From Chitinimonas sp. BJB300 (GTDB taxonomy: Bacteria; Pseudomonadota; Gammaproteobacteria; Burkholderiales; Chitinimonadaceae): a stretch of 34,659 bases of DNA. Both the position numbers and the translations under genes were made by a program. The stretch spans positions 1 through 34,659 of the forward strand of contig NZ_PDZH01000044.1 of NCBI RefSeq assembly GCF_002735695.1, given 5' to 3'. Positions 23,977 through 32,139 of this stretch are shown piece after piece. The stretch's first letter is position 1; each line of letters starts with the position of its first letter. The notes under the pieces are model-generated. The model worked only from the letters and a program-made list of their open reading frames with translations. It was not told where the DNA came from and did not search any database.

Positions 23977-24204
23977 ATGTCACGTCATCTGTTCAAGCGC
24001 CGGAAGTTCTGCCGCTTCAGCGCCGAAGGCATCAAGCATGTCGATTACAAAGATGTAAATCTGCTTAAGGATTTCATCAACGAAAACGGCAAGATCATCC
24101 CGGCTCGTATCACCGGCACCAAAGCCCGTTACCAGCGTCAGCTGTCGGATGCTATCAAGCGCGCACGTTTTCTGGCGCTGATGCCTTACACCGACAAGCA
24201 CTAA
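23977..24204 (+). CDS. rpsR: 30S ribosomal protein S18
   Basis: S18 pairs with S6 on the small subunit. The 75-residue protein has [20 protein letters not shown], and [20 protein letters not shown] followed by [14 protein letters not shown], the near-invariant S18 core. A GAGG Shine-Dalgarno precedes the ATG. Only one cysteine is present, so this is the non-zinc form. Confidence 0.98.
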   Translation: MSRHLFKRRKFCRFSAEGIKHVDYKDVNLLKDFINENGKIIPARITGTKARYQRQLSDAIKRARFLALMPYTDKH

Positions 24205-24219
24205 GCCGGAGTAAAGAAC

Positions 24220-24669
24220 ATGCAAATTATTCTGCTGGAAAAAGTAGCTAACCTGGGTGGCCTGGGCGACGTTGTTAACGTGAAGCCTGGCTATGCCCGT
24301 AACTTCCTGATTCCGCAAGGCAAGGCCAAGCGTGCATCGGAAGCCAATTTGAAGGCTTTCGAAGCCCGCCGTGCTGAATTGGAAGCTCAGCAAGCTGAAG
24401 TATTGACCCAAGCTCAAGCGCGTGCAGAAAAGCTGGAAGGTTTTGCCGTGACCATCGCTCAGAAGGCTGGTGTTGATGGCCGTCTGTTTGGTTCGGTGAC
24501 CAACCAGGATCTGGCTGAAGCCATCACTGTTGCTGCTGGAGTGACGGTTACCAAGATGGAGGTTCGTTTGCCCGAAGGTCCGTTCAAGGCTATCGGCGAA
24601 TACGACTTGGTAGTTGCGCTGCATCACGATGTAACCGCCAACTTGAAGGTTACCGTCGTCAGCGCATAG
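24220..24669 (+). CDS. rplI: 50S ribosomal protein L9
   Basis: L9 is a two-domain protein joined by a long helix that reaches from the L1 stalk base. The 149-residue protein has the N-terminal domain [36 protein letters not shown], a helical linker ([22 protein letters not shown]) and a C-terminal domain with [17 protein letters not shown] and [13 protein letters not shown]. It has the standard length. A CGGAG-type site precedes the ATG. A strong terminator follows and ends the operon. Confidence 0.98.
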   Translation: MQIILLEKVANLGGLGDVVNVKPGYARNFLIPQGKAKRASEANLKAFEARRAELEAQQAEVLTQAQARAEKLEGFAVTIAQKAGVDGRLFGSVTNQDLAEAITVAAGVTVTKMEVRLPEGPFKAIGEYDLVVALHHDVTANLKVTVVSA

Positions 24670-24692
24670 GCTGGAACGGTAGGCAGATAGTA

Positions 24693-24724
24693 AAAAGGGT
24701 GTTCGAGTAATCGAACACCCTTTT
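24693..24724 (+). terminator. Strong intrinsic terminator after rplI
   Basis: Perfect 14-base arms AAAAGGGTGTTCGA and TCGAACACCCTTTT around GTAA. The T-tract is part of the stem, so the hairpin could act in either direction. Confidence 0.93.
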
Positions 24725-24778
24725 CTGTTTTGGGTTGGTCTGAAAGTGGATTTTCCGGCACTGCCGACAGGCAACTTC

Positions 24779-24784
24779 TATAAT
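24779..24784 (+). promoter_or_regulatory. Consensus -10 box before the second cyclase
   Basis: TATAAT lies 46 bp before the ATG of the GGDEF gene, after the rplI terminator. No good -35 element is found at 16-18 bp, so an activator or another sigma factor may help. Confidence 0.45.
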
Positions 24785-24830
24785 CTGCCAATAACTTTTC
24801 CCCCTGAGCGTCTCTTTAAGACCTGCCGGC

Positions 24831-26669
24831 ATGACCAATAAGCTCAGCAATCCCACTGATCTTGCGCGTGAGGCGCTCAAGCTGCTTACGGCTCGTCGTA
24901 TTCCTCCTACACCTGAGCGCTACGAAGAGGTTTACTACGAAATCGCTGAGGGCAAGACGGGGCAGAGTGGTTTTGTCAATGCATTGGCGACAGAGTTGCT
25001 CGCGGCATTGAAAGCATTTCCTAAGCAGTCCCCGGATTTACACCGACAGATCTCGCAGATTGAGAAAGCGGCAATCTCACGCGACTGGGCGATTATTCCT
25101 CCGATTTTGTTACAAGCCATCGAAGCTCAGGGTGGCCAAGCAGGATTGGCACGTGCCTGGTCGGAGTTGATTCGTGATTTGTTGAATCAGTGGGACCTGC
25201 GCAGCCCCCATTTTTCTGCCACGCGTAAGCGGGAGTCGCTGGCCAAGGTGTTGTTGAATTTTGGCAATTACCCGAGTTTGTTGAATGAGAAGCTGGATGC
25301 ATTGATACGCAGCTGGGCTGATGGCGGTGGGGGTGAAGGCGATATTGAAGTATCGCCCAGTGATGTGCCTAATGCCGATAGTGGTGTAGTGCCTCAGGCC
25401 TTGGCGAGTGTCGTTCTACCACCGGCAGCCGGCGTAGCGGCAGAAGCTGCGCTTGATTGGCAACGTTGGCGTGATATGTTGGTTATCGCCCTGAGAGACG
25501 GACTGGCCGGACGCCTGATGGGCTACCCCGGCTTGGTGGAGGAAGTAACCAGTCTTGCTTTGGCAGCCGAGTCGGTTAGTAGCGAGCCGGGGCTGGATTT
25601 TCTGGCCCAGCGTCTGAAGCGCTTTTGGTTGCAACTCGCACTGCAAACAGAACAGGACGAGCGGATTGCTACTGCCCTGGTGAATCTGTTGCTCTTGTTA
25701 AGTGACAATTTGGTTGATCTATCTGGCGCGGATGAATGGGTACGGGGCCAGGTAGAGGTGGTGCATGATCTATTGGCCAAGCCGCTCAGCATTAATCGGC
25801 TTTACCAAGCCGAGGCGGGTTTTAAGGAGGTTTTTTACAAACAGAATATGCTCAAACACAACCTGGATGAGGCCCAGGAAGCGCTACGCAACATGATCTC
25901 GCTGTTTATCGACCGTTTGGGTGGCATGGCGGATAGCACGGGTGGCTACCACACGAAGATCGAGGCTTACACCAGCCGTATAGCGGCAGTGCAGGGTATT
26001 CCTGAGCTTAACGTCCTTCTGGATGAGTTGATGCAGGACACGCGGGTAATGCAGTTGGATATGGCGCGCTCGCGCGATGAAATAATAGCAGCGCGGACTG
26101 AGGCTGCTGCTGCTGACATGCGTATTACCGAATTGGAAAGCCAGCTACGTGAGGTCAGCGAGAAAATTCGGGAGGACCAACTTACTGGGGCGCTGAACCG
26201 ACGCGGTTTCAACGAAGCTTTCATGGCGGAGATTGCACGTGCGGAGCGTAGCGGCAAGCCGTTATGCCTGTCTTTGCTCGATATCGATAATTTCAAGAAA
26301 TTGAATGACCAGCGGGGCCACCAAGCCGGTGATGATGCGCTGGTTCACTTGGTCAAAGTGATCAAGGAAGTGCTGCGGCCAACCGATATCGTCGCCCGCT
26401 ATGGTGGTGAGGAGTTTGTGGTGTTACTGCCCGAATTGGTCTTGTCTGAAGCTGTGAGTGTTATGCGGCGCGTACAGCGCGAACTGACCCGATGTTTCTT
26501 TCTTAATAATAACGAGCGTGTACTGATTACTTTCTCCGCCGGCATTACCCGCTACGAACAAGGAGAACATCCTGAGGCCACGGTGGAACGCGCCGACCAT
26601 GCTATGTATGAAGCCAAAAAATCAGGTAAAAATCAGGTAAACGTGGCAGACCGACCCAAGAATGAGTAG
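24831..26669 (+). CDS. Diguanylate cyclase with a long N-terminal helical domain
   Basis: The 612-residue protein ends in a GGDEF domain, with GGEEF at 525-529 and an RPTD inhibitory site at 516-519, so it is predicted to make cyclic di-GMP and to be product-inhibited. Residues 1-440 have no recognised sensor: a helical N-terminus (LAREALKLLTARRIPPTPERYEEVYYE), a Pro/Gly-rich linker near 165-205, then helices and a coiled coil at about 400-445 (AAAADMRITELESQLREVSEKI). No membrane segment is visible. The start LTARRIPPTPERYEEVYYEIA resembles the helical modules of DgcP-like cyclases in pseudomonads, which act at the cell pole; this relation is a guess. Confidence 0.9.
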   Translation: MTNKLSNPTDLAREALKLLTARRIPPTPERYEEVYYEIAEGKTGQSGFVNALATELLAALKAFPKQSPDLHRQISQIEKAAISRDWAIIPPILLQAIEAQGGQAGLARAWSELIRDLLNQWDLRSPHFSATRKRESLAKVLLNFGNYPSLLNEKLDALIRSWADGGGGEGDIEVSPSDVPNADSGVVPQALASVVLPPAAGVAAEAALDWQRWRDMLVIALRDGLAGRLMGYPGLVEEVTSLALAAESVSSEPGLDFLAQRLKRFWLQLALQTEQDERIATALVNLLLLLSDNLVDLSGADEWVRGQVEVVHDLLAKPLSINRLYQAEAGFKEVFYKQNMLKHNLDEAQEALRNMISLFIDRLGGMADSTGGYHTKIEAYTSRIAAVQGIPELNVLLDELMQDTRVMQLDMARSRDEIIAARTEAAAADMRITELESQLREVSEKIREDQLTGALNRRGFNEAFMAEIARAERSGKPLCLSLLDIDNFKKLNDQRGHQAGDDALVHLVKVIKEVLRPTDIVARYGGEEFVVLLPELVLSEAVSVMRRVQRELTRCFFLNNNERVLITFSAGITRYEQGEHPEATVERADHAMYEAKKSGKNQVNVADRPKNE

Positions 26670-26699
26670 GCCTGCTTACAATCTGCACGGAACAAGCAC

Positions 26700-27167
26700 C
26701 TAAATCAAACCGCCTGCAAAATCATGTTGGCGCCAAGCTTCAAATACCGTAACCGCGACTGCATTGGAGAGATTCAGGCTGCGGTTATCAGGACGCATGG
26801 GCAGCTTGATGCGTTGTTCTGGCGCGAGTCCGTTGCGTAGTTCGTCTGGTAAACCCGCGGACTCCCGGCCAAACAAGAAAACATCGCCCGGCTGATAGGC
26901 GACCTGATCGTAGCGCCGGGCGCCGCGTGTGGTTAATGCGAAGATACGCCGGCCCGCTAACGCGGCTGCACAAGCTTCCCAGTTCTCATGCACCTGCATA
27001 TTCGCGTACTCGTGGTAATCGAGCCCCGCACGGCGCAGTTTCGCGTCTTCGAGTGGGAAGCCCAAAGGCTTGACAAGGTGCAATTCGCAACCGGTATTGG
27101 CACAAAGGCGAATGATATTACCTGTGTTCGGTGGGATTTCCGGCTGGAACAAAATTACGGCAAACAA
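26700..27167 (-). CDS. trmL: tRNA (cytidine/uridine-34 2'-O)-methyltransferase
   Basis: TrmL is a SPOUT-family enzyme that methylates the wobble base of leucine tRNAs using S-adenosylmethionine. The 155-residue protein has the SPOUT signature: PPNTGNIIRLCANTGCELHL, LFGRESAGLP and RSLNLSNAVAVTVFEAWRQ, which form the C-terminal knot. The length is right for TrmL (YibK). Its start is 3 bp after the stop of the cupin gene, in a tight operon with cupin and comF. Confidence 0.95.
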   Translation of the reverse strand: MFAVILFQPEIPPNTGNIIRLCANTGCELHLVKPLGFPLEDAKLRRAGLDYHEYANMQVHENWEACAAALAGRRIFALTTRGARRYDQVAYQPGDVFLFGRESAGLPDELRNGLAPEQRIKLPMRPDNRSLNLSNAVAVTVFEAWRQHDFAGGLI

Positions 27168-27170
27168 TGG

Positions 27171-27683
27171 CTAGTCCTTGTTGAACTGGGCACGTAGCGC
27201 ATCGGGTAGGCCATCATGCGGGCCGATAGCGCGCTGGGGGATGGTTTTCCAGTGAGCTGCACCGATCTCGGTATTACGGGCAGGGTGCATAGGGTAATGG
27301 ACCTGGTTGTAATCTTGGTCTACTTCACCAACCACCAGCAGGTGGACATCGGTATTCGTGTTATTGATGAAGGTATGCGCCAAACCGTCGCCGGGTTTGA
27401 AGCCAACTCCGTCTCCTGGTTGCAGTTTGTACAAAACGCCATCAAGCCATACTTCTGGTGTCCCTTCGATGATATAGACGAACTCTTCCTCGATTTTCTC
27501 AGCATGCGGCCATGAAGTGCGACGACCTGGTTGCAATATCTGGTGATGGATAGCCAGTCGTTCAAACCCGAATGTCTTACCAAACCTTGCGGTAATACAG
27601 TGCAACTCTGCGCTGCCTGGGTAGTGCTTGTTGTCAGCTTCCTGGATGTCTGTGTAATGCTTGATGCAATCGGGTTTTTGCAT
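27171..27683 (-). CDS. Cupin-domain protein
   Basis: The 170-residue protein has a cupin barrel with motif 1 around SWPHAEKIEEEFVYIIEG and motif 2 around PGDGLAHTFIN, giving His and Glu metal-ligand candidates. The C-terminus (PMHPARNTEIGAAHWKTIP) is not part of the core fold. Cupins serve many roles, including sugar isomerases, dioxygenases and metal-binding proteins; the substrate is not predictable here. It lies 10 bp after comF and 3 bp before trmL, so the three genes are co-transcribed, although no functional link is known. Confidence 0.83.
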   Translation of the reverse strand: MQKPDCIKHYTDIQEADNKHYPGSAELHCITARFGKTFGFERLAIHHQILQPGRRTSWPHAEKIEEEFVYIIEGTPEVWLDGVLYKLQPGDGVGFKPGDGLAHTFINNTNTDVHLLVVGEVDQDYNQVHYPMHPARNTEIGAAHWKTIPQRAIGPHDGLPDALRAQFNKD

Positions 27684-27693
27684 GTTCTCTCAC

Positions 27694-28434
27694 TTAATTT
27701 GTCGTACGGGCGATCACCCAACAATCGATACGGCTGGCACCGGCTTGCTTTAATGTTTTTGCCAGTTCATCCAGACTGGCGCCGGTCGTCATTACATCAT
27801 CTACCAGGGCGATATGCATACCGGAAACCGCCTCGCGAACCCGAAATGCCTGCCGGATCGCAGTGCGGCGGGCATCGCGCGGCAAACTCGCTTGAGGTGG
27901 CGTGAGCTTGATGCGTTCTACCACGTCATATCGCACAGGAACGCGTAATGCCTTGGCTAGAAGGTCCGCCAGTAGTTGCGACTGATTAAAGCCACGTTCC
28001 TGCAGGCGGGTTGGATGCAAGGGCATGGCCAGGAGCAGATCAGGGCGTGGTGCCGACTTGGCATTTAAGATGAGTCCCTCAGCCAAGGGCTTCGCCAAAG
28101 CCAGCTCAGCGCCATATTTATAAGCGGGGATAAGCCGGTCCAGCGGCCAATCATAAGCCCATGCGGCAATAGTGCTATCGAAACCAGGCGGATGTTGAAG
28201 ACAGCCCCCACAGCGCTCACCCTGGGGAGTGGGTAGGGCGCAGCAGGGACAACGCAATTGCCCCAACTGCGGCATGTTAGCCAAACACGGCGCGCATAGC
28301 CCGCTCGCACCACTTTGCGCGGCGCACAGTACGCAGTGCTGGGGCAGCATCAGATTGAGCGCGCGCTGCGTAAATCCCGAGCACTTGTCCAATAAATATC
28401 GACTGAAATTTGACAATGGAGGCGGTCCGGCCAA
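27694..28434 (-). CDS. comF: ComF-family phosphoribosyltransferase-like protein
   Basis: ComF-family proteins combine a small zinc-binding N-terminus with a phosphoribosyltransferase fold and are tied to natural transformation in some bacteria. The 246-residue protein has Cys pairs in the N-terminus (HCVLCAAQ, LCAPC, RCPCCALP, RCGGCLQ). The PRPP-loop motif is ALVDDVMTTGAS, preceded by LQERGFNQSQLLA. The TTG at 28434 is a weak start with no clear Shine-Dalgarno; a TTG at 28416 or one further in may be real. It is divergent from bioB, an adjacency also seen in pseudomonads. Confidence 0.88.
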   Translation of the reverse strand: MAGPPPLSNFSRYLLDKCSGFTQRALNLMLPQHCVLCAAQSGASGLCAPCLANMPQLGQLRCPCCALPTPQGERCGGCLQHPPGFDSTIAAWAYDWPLDRLIPAYKYGAELALAKPLAEGLILNAKSAPRPDLLLAMPLHPTRLQERGFNQSQLLADLLAKALRVPVRYDVVERIKLTPPQASLPRDARRTAIRQAFRVREAVSGMHIALVDDVMTTGASLDELAKTLKQAGASRIDCWVIARTTN

Positions 28435-28451
28435 GAATTCGCAGCAATTCT
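28410..28451 (+). promoter_or_regulatory. Putative bioB promoter with overlapping inverted repeat
   Basis: TTGACA at 28410-28415 and AAGAAT at 28433-28438 are 17 bases apart, about 40 bp before the bioB ATG and inside the start region of comF. AGAATT (28434-28439) and AATTCT (28446-28451) form perfect six-base arms over the -10 hexamer, a candidate operator. It does not match the classical BirA box. Confidence 0.6.
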
Positions 28452-28477
28452 AACAACTTCATGCCCGGCTTCCCTTT

Positions 28478-29473
28478 ATGAATCAAGCAATCGAGCCCCA
28501 GGCGCTTACTTTTCACAAGAAGCTGCTTCCCCATGCAGAGACCGAGCGTTGGACATTGGAAGCCATAACCGCGCTATTCAGTCTGCCATTCAACGACCTG
28601 CTCTTCCGCGCCCAAACAGTGCATCGCGAAAACTTTGATCCTAATCGGGTGCAATTGTCGACACTGCTATCGATAAAGACCGGTGGTTGCCCCGAAGACT
28701 GTGGTTATTGTCCGCAGTCAGTGCGTTACGACACGGGCGTGGCCAGCCAGGATTTGATGCCGTTGGAAGAAGTCTTGGCAGCTGCGCAGGCAGCTAAGCA
28801 AGCCGGTGCATCGCGCTTCTGTATGGGCGCTGCGTGGCGCGGCCCCAAGCAGCGTGACCTGGAAGAAGTAAAGCAGATAATTGCCGGCGTAAAGGCGTTG
28901 GGCATGGAAACGTGCGCTACATTGGGCATGCTGAAAGAGGGTATGGCTGGCCAACTGAAGGATGCGGGTTTGGACTACTACAACCACAACCTTGATACCG
29001 CGCCGGAAAAGTATGAAGACATCATCGGCACGCGTGGCTATGACGACCGCTTGGATACCCTGCGCCAAGTCCGCGAGTCTGGGATGAATGTCTGCTGCGG
29101 CGGTATTGTCGGCATGGGGGAAACCCGTGAGGAACGCGCTGGGCTGTTGGTGCAACTGGCCAACCTGGACCCGCAACCCGAATCGGTGCCCATCAACAAT
29201 CTGGTCAAAGTGGAAGGGACGCCGCTTGCCGATGTGGAGGGTATTGACTGGAGCGAATTCGTTCGCACGATTGCCGTTGCCCGGCTGGTGTTGCCCCAAA
29301 GTTTTGTCCGCCTTTCAGCCGGTCGGCAACAAATGCCGGAATCGGTTCAGGCACTTTGTTTCCTAGCCGGTGCAAATTCGATTTTCTACGGCGAAAAGCT
29401 GTTGACCACTGGCAACCCTGAGAGTGATGGCGATCGCCGCTTGTTTGCCAAGCTCGATATCCAGCCGTTGTAA
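28478..29473 (+). CDS. bioB: Biotin synthase
   Basis: BioB is a radical SAM enzyme inserting sulfur into dethiobiotin. The 331-residue protein has the CPEDCGYC motif with Cys71, Cys75 and Cys78 for the [4Fe-4S] cluster. Cys115 ([11 protein letters not shown]), Cys146 and Cys206 with a C-terminal Arg match the [2Fe-2S] ligands. Other marks are [24 protein letters not shown] and [11 protein letters not shown]. The length is a little over that of E. coli. No other biotin gene is in the window. A strong -35-like element lies upstream, and a terminator follows directly. Confidence 0.97.
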   Translation: MNQAIEPQALTFHKKLLPHAETERWTLEAITALFSLPFNDLLFRAQTVHRENFDPNRVQLSTLLSIKTGGCPEDCGYCPQSVRYDTGVASQDLMPLEEVLAAAQAAKQAGASRFCMGAAWRGPKQRDLEEVKQIIAGVKALGMETCATLGMLKEGMAGQLKDAGLDYYNHNLDTAPEKYEDIIGTRGYDDRLDTLRQVRESGMNVCCGGIVGMGETREERAGLLVQLANLDPQPESVPINNLVKVEGTPLADVEGIDWSEFVRTIAVARLVLPQSFVRLSAGRQQMPESVQALCFLAGANSIFYGEKLLTTGNPESDGDRRLFAKLDIQPL

Positions 29474-29490
29474 TTTAAGGGTTCTACATA

Positions 29491-29521
29491 AACGCCGAGC
29501 CATCAAGTACCGGCGTTTTTT
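29491..29521 (+). terminator. Intrinsic terminator after bioB
   Basis: AACGCCG and CGGCGTT form a seven-base stem around a 13-base loop, ending in a run of T residues. Confidence 0.8.
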
Positions 29522-29541
29522 GTTTGGCAACGTGGCGGATA

Positions 29542-30579
29542 TTAGGCCACGACGATTCCAGCTACGCCTGTCGCCAAGTGCCCAATCTCTGCTGCTTGGT
29601 GAAAGCCGGCTTGGTGGAAGGTTTGCAAAACCTTTTCTACCTCACTTTCCGCACATGATACGAGCAAGCCGCCGGATGTCTGGGCGTCGGCCAGGATACG
29701 GCGCTGCCAATCGGCAACTGTCGGGGCAAAAGTCACCGCATCGCCAAAGCTGGCAAGGTTGCGCTCGATAGCCCCGGGGCCGATGCCTTGTTGTGCGAAG
29801 CGAATGGCGGCTTCCAGCAGGGGTAGCGATAGGCTACTGAGCGTGGCCGTCAATTTACTGCCACGGCAGACTTCCAGCAGATGGCCCAGCAGCCCAAAGC
29901 CGGTGACATCTGTCATGGCATGTACGCCTGGCAGGCCCGCCAGGGTGCTACCAACCTGGTTGAGCTGGGTAGTCGTGGCAATCAGTGCGGCGTAACCGGG
30001 CTCATCCAACAGCCCTTTCTTCATGGCCGACCCCAGAATGCCGATGCCCAATGGTTTGCCCAGAATAAGTCGGTCGCCTGCTTGGGCTGCGCTATTGCGT
30101 TTTACCCGCTTAGGGTCGACCAAGCCAATCACCGCCAAACCATAAATTGGTTCTGGTGCATCGATGGAGTGTCCACCAGCAATGGGAAAACCAGCTTGGC
30201 GAGCAACTTCTGCCCCGCCAGCAAGAATTTGCTGAATCGCCTCGACTGGCAGTTTATTCACCGGCATGCCCACAATTGCCAAGGCCATGATAGGGGTGCC
30301 ACCCATGGCGTAGATGTCCGACACCGCATTGGTGGCGGCGATGCGGCCAAAATCGTAGGGGTCGTCCACAATCGGCATGAAGAAGTCGGTGGTGGCGATG
30401 ACGGCCTGTTGGTCGTTGATTTGGTAGACCGCAGCGTCATCGGCGGTTTCGGTGCCGACCAGCAGTTGCGGAAAGGCTTGTGTAGCAGGCAGCTTGGCCA
30501 GCATTTCCGCGAGGACAGCCGGGGCTATTTTGCAGCCACAGCCACCGCCGTGGGACAATTGAGTCAGTTTTATCGACAT
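29542..30579 (-). CDS. selD: Selenide, water dikinase
   Basis: SelD makes selenophosphate from selenide and ATP, the donor for selenocysteine and for 2-selenouridine in tRNA. The 345-residue protein has the N-terminal LTQLSHGGGCGCK with Cys14, Cys16 and Lys17 as the active-site pair. The catalytic position is Cys rather than selenocysteine, with no in-frame TGA. Other motifs are TADDAAVYQI, TTDFFMPIVDDPYDFGRIAA and AGGHSIDAPEPIYGL. Its start is 2 bp from the mnmH start on the other strand, and selA and selB are not in the window. Confidence 0.96.
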   Translation of the reverse strand: MSIKLTQLSHGGGCGCKIAPAVLAEMLAKLPATQAFPQLLVGTETADDAAVYQINDQQAVIATTDFFMPIVDDPYDFGRIAATNAVSDIYAMGGTPIMALAIVGMPVNKLPVEAIQQILAGGAEVARQAGFPIAGGHSIDAPEPIYGLAVIGLVDPKRVKRNSAAQAGDRLILGKPLGIGILGSAMKKGLLDEPGYAALIATTTQLNQVGSTLAGLPGVHAMTDVTGFGLLGHLLEVCRGSKLTATLSSLSLPLLEAAIRFAQQGIGPGAIERNLASFGDAVTFAPTVADWQRRILADAQTSGGLLVSCAESEVEKVLQTFHQAGFHQAAEIGHLATGVAGIVVA

Positions 30580-30581
30580 GG

Positions 30582-31622
30582 TTGAAGCCTGTGAAAGATC
30601 AGTTCGCGACGCTAGCAGAGCGTTCCCGTTTTGACGAGATCATTGATGTACGCACCCCGGCGGAGTATGCCCAAGACCATCTCCCTGGAGCGATCAATGC
30701 ACCTGTACTGACAGATGCGGAACGCATTGTGGTTGGCACCTTGTATAAGCAGAATCCCTTCGAGGCAACCCGTGTGGGGGCGGCGATGGTGGCGCGCAAC
30801 CTAGCTCAGCATCTCGACACCTTGTTTGCCGATCGGCCCCACACTTGGCGGCCCATGGTGTATTGCTGGCGAGGGGGAAAGCGTTCCGGTTCGATGACTG
30901 CCTGGATGAACCTGATCGGTTGGCGGGCGCGGCAGTTGGCAGGTGGCTACAAAGCCTATCGGCAATGGGTGCTGGAGCAGCTTGTCCATATACCCGGCCG
31001 ATTTCAGTTTGTCTTGCTGACGGGTTACACCGGCTGCGGCAAAACCCGATTGCTGGAAGCGCTTGCAGCACAAGGCGCGCAGGTGATGGATTTGGAAGGC
31101 TTGGCCTGCCATCGTGGCTCGATATTGGGTGCATTACCCGATGTGGCTCAGCCTAGCCAGAAGGCGTTTGATAGTCACCTCGTGATGGCGTTGGCAAGTA
31201 TGAATACTGACCGACCTGTTTTCATCGAAGCAGAAAGCAAGCGTGTGGGCTTGCTGCACTTGCCCGAAGCCTTGATGCAAGCCATGCGGGCTGGGCGAGT
31301 GGTGGAAGTGCAAGCCGACACAAATGCGCGAGTCGCCTATTTGTGTCGCGACTATGCGCATCTGTTTGCCCAGCCGGCGCTGTTCAAAAGCCAATTGAGC
31401 CGGCTGACCGCCTTACATGGCAAGCAGATGATCGAGCACTGGCATGCCTTGATCGAACAGCAGGCCATGCAACCATTGTTTACTGAACTCATAACGCACC
31501 ATTACGATCCAGCTTACCGTCGCAGCAGCCCGCTTAAACACCAGCCTGTTGGTTGTACGCTGCAGATAGACCCCACCAGTGATCTGCGCAGCGCTGCAAC
31601 GTCATTGCTAGCCAACTTCTAG
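30582..31622 (+). CDS. mnmH: tRNA 2-selenouridine synthase
   Basis: MnmH (SelU) replaces the sulfur of 2-thiouridine at tRNA wobble positions with selenium, via geranylation. The 346-residue protein has a rhodanese domain at about residues 1-130 with active-site Cys95 in YCWRGGKRSGS, and a P-loop domain with GYTGCGKT at 148-155. The start is uncertain: TTG at 30582 or GTG at 30591; the longer version aligns better with E. coli length. It uses the selenophosphate made by the neighbouring selD and diverges from it with a 2-bp gap between the start codons. Confidence 0.94.
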   Translation: MKPVKDQFATLAERSRFDEIIDVRTPAEYAQDHLPGAINAPVLTDAERIVVGTLYKQNPFEATRVGAAMVARNLAQHLDTLFADRPHTWRPMVYCWRGGKRSGSMTAWMNLIGWRARQLAGGYKAYRQWVLEQLVHIPGRFQFVLLTGYTGCGKTRLLEALAAQGAQVMDLEGLACHRGSILGALPDVAQPSQKAFDSHLVMALASMNTDRPVFIEAESKRVGLLHLPEALMQAMRAGRVVEVQADTNARVAYLCRDYAHLFAQPALFKSQLSRLTALHGKQMIEHWHALIEQQAMQPLFTELITHHYDPAYRRSSPLKHQPVGCTLQIDPTSDLRSAATSLLANF

Positions 31623-31638
31623 AGTTGTGTGCTGAAGT

Positions 31639-32076
31639 TCAAGCGTGAGGCGCTTCAAAGTAGAAATTGCCCGCTTTGTCCAAGTAACCACCGGGGTTCC
31701 AGGCAATTTCCCACAGATAGCCATCCGGATCGGCGAAATAGCCATGCCGACCGCCCCAGAAGGCGTCCTGCGCCGGCTTGGTAATGGTGGCGCCTTTCTG
31801 GGCCAATTCCGCCAGCAGCGTGTCCACATCCAGCCGCTCAGCTACGTTGTGCGCGAGTGAAATGCGGGAGAAGGCGCCAGTCTGGCTATCAAGCCCCGCA
31901 TCCTTGGCTAGTTCCTCCGCCGGAAACAAAGCCAATACGAAGCCATTGAGCTGGAAGAATGCAACACCATCCTGACTTTTCGGGGAAAGCGACCAGCCAA
32001 GTATCTCGGTATAGAAGCGGCGCGACTTTTTCAGATTGGTTACACCCAGTGTGATAAAGCTGATGCGGGCATGCAT
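31639..32076 (-). CDS. VOC-family (glyoxalase-like) protein
   Basis: The 145-residue protein has the vicinal-oxygen-chelate fold: FITLGVTNLKKSRRFYTEILGW with a His/Glu-type first repeat, and GGRHGYFADPDGYLWEIAWNP as the second. Such proteins include glyoxalases, dioxygenases and antibiotic-resistance proteins; the exact substrate is not indicated. The ATG at 32076 is preferred over the upstream one at 32106 because MHARISFITLG matches the family start and GGAA lies just before it. It is convergent with mnmH, 16 bp away. Confidence 0.83.
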   Translation of the reverse strand: MHARISFITLGVTNLKKSRRFYTEILGWSLSPKSQDGVAFFQLNGFVLALFPAEELAKDAGLDSQTGAFSRISLAHNVAERLDVDTLLAELAQKGATITKPAQDAFWGGRHGYFADPDGYLWEIAWNPGGYLDKAGNFYFEAPHA

Positions 32077-32088
32077 GGGATTTCCAGT

Positions 32089-32115
32089 GAAAAACGGTGG
32101 CATCAAGCCACCGTT
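32089..32115 (-). terminator. Intrinsic terminator after the first binding-protein gene
   Basis: AACGGTGGC and GCCACCGTT form perfect nine-base arms around a five-base loop, with a run of T residues on the minus strand. It lies just upstream of the VOC gene start. Confidence 0.85.
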
Positions 32116-32139
32116 CCTATTGACGTATCGATTTAGGAT

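Noticed and set aside
23980-24774. 264-residue open frame antisense to rpsR and rplI
   Set aside because: Both plus-strand genes are near-invariant ribosomal proteins with good ribosome sites, and the antisense product shows no family pattern.
29542-30579. A selenocysteine-containing SelD
   Set aside because: The active-site position is an ordinary Cys with no in-frame TGA.
29881-30585. 234-residue open frame antisense to selD
   Set aside because: It is a shadow of a conserved gene on the other strand; the product has no recognisable motif and no ribosome site.
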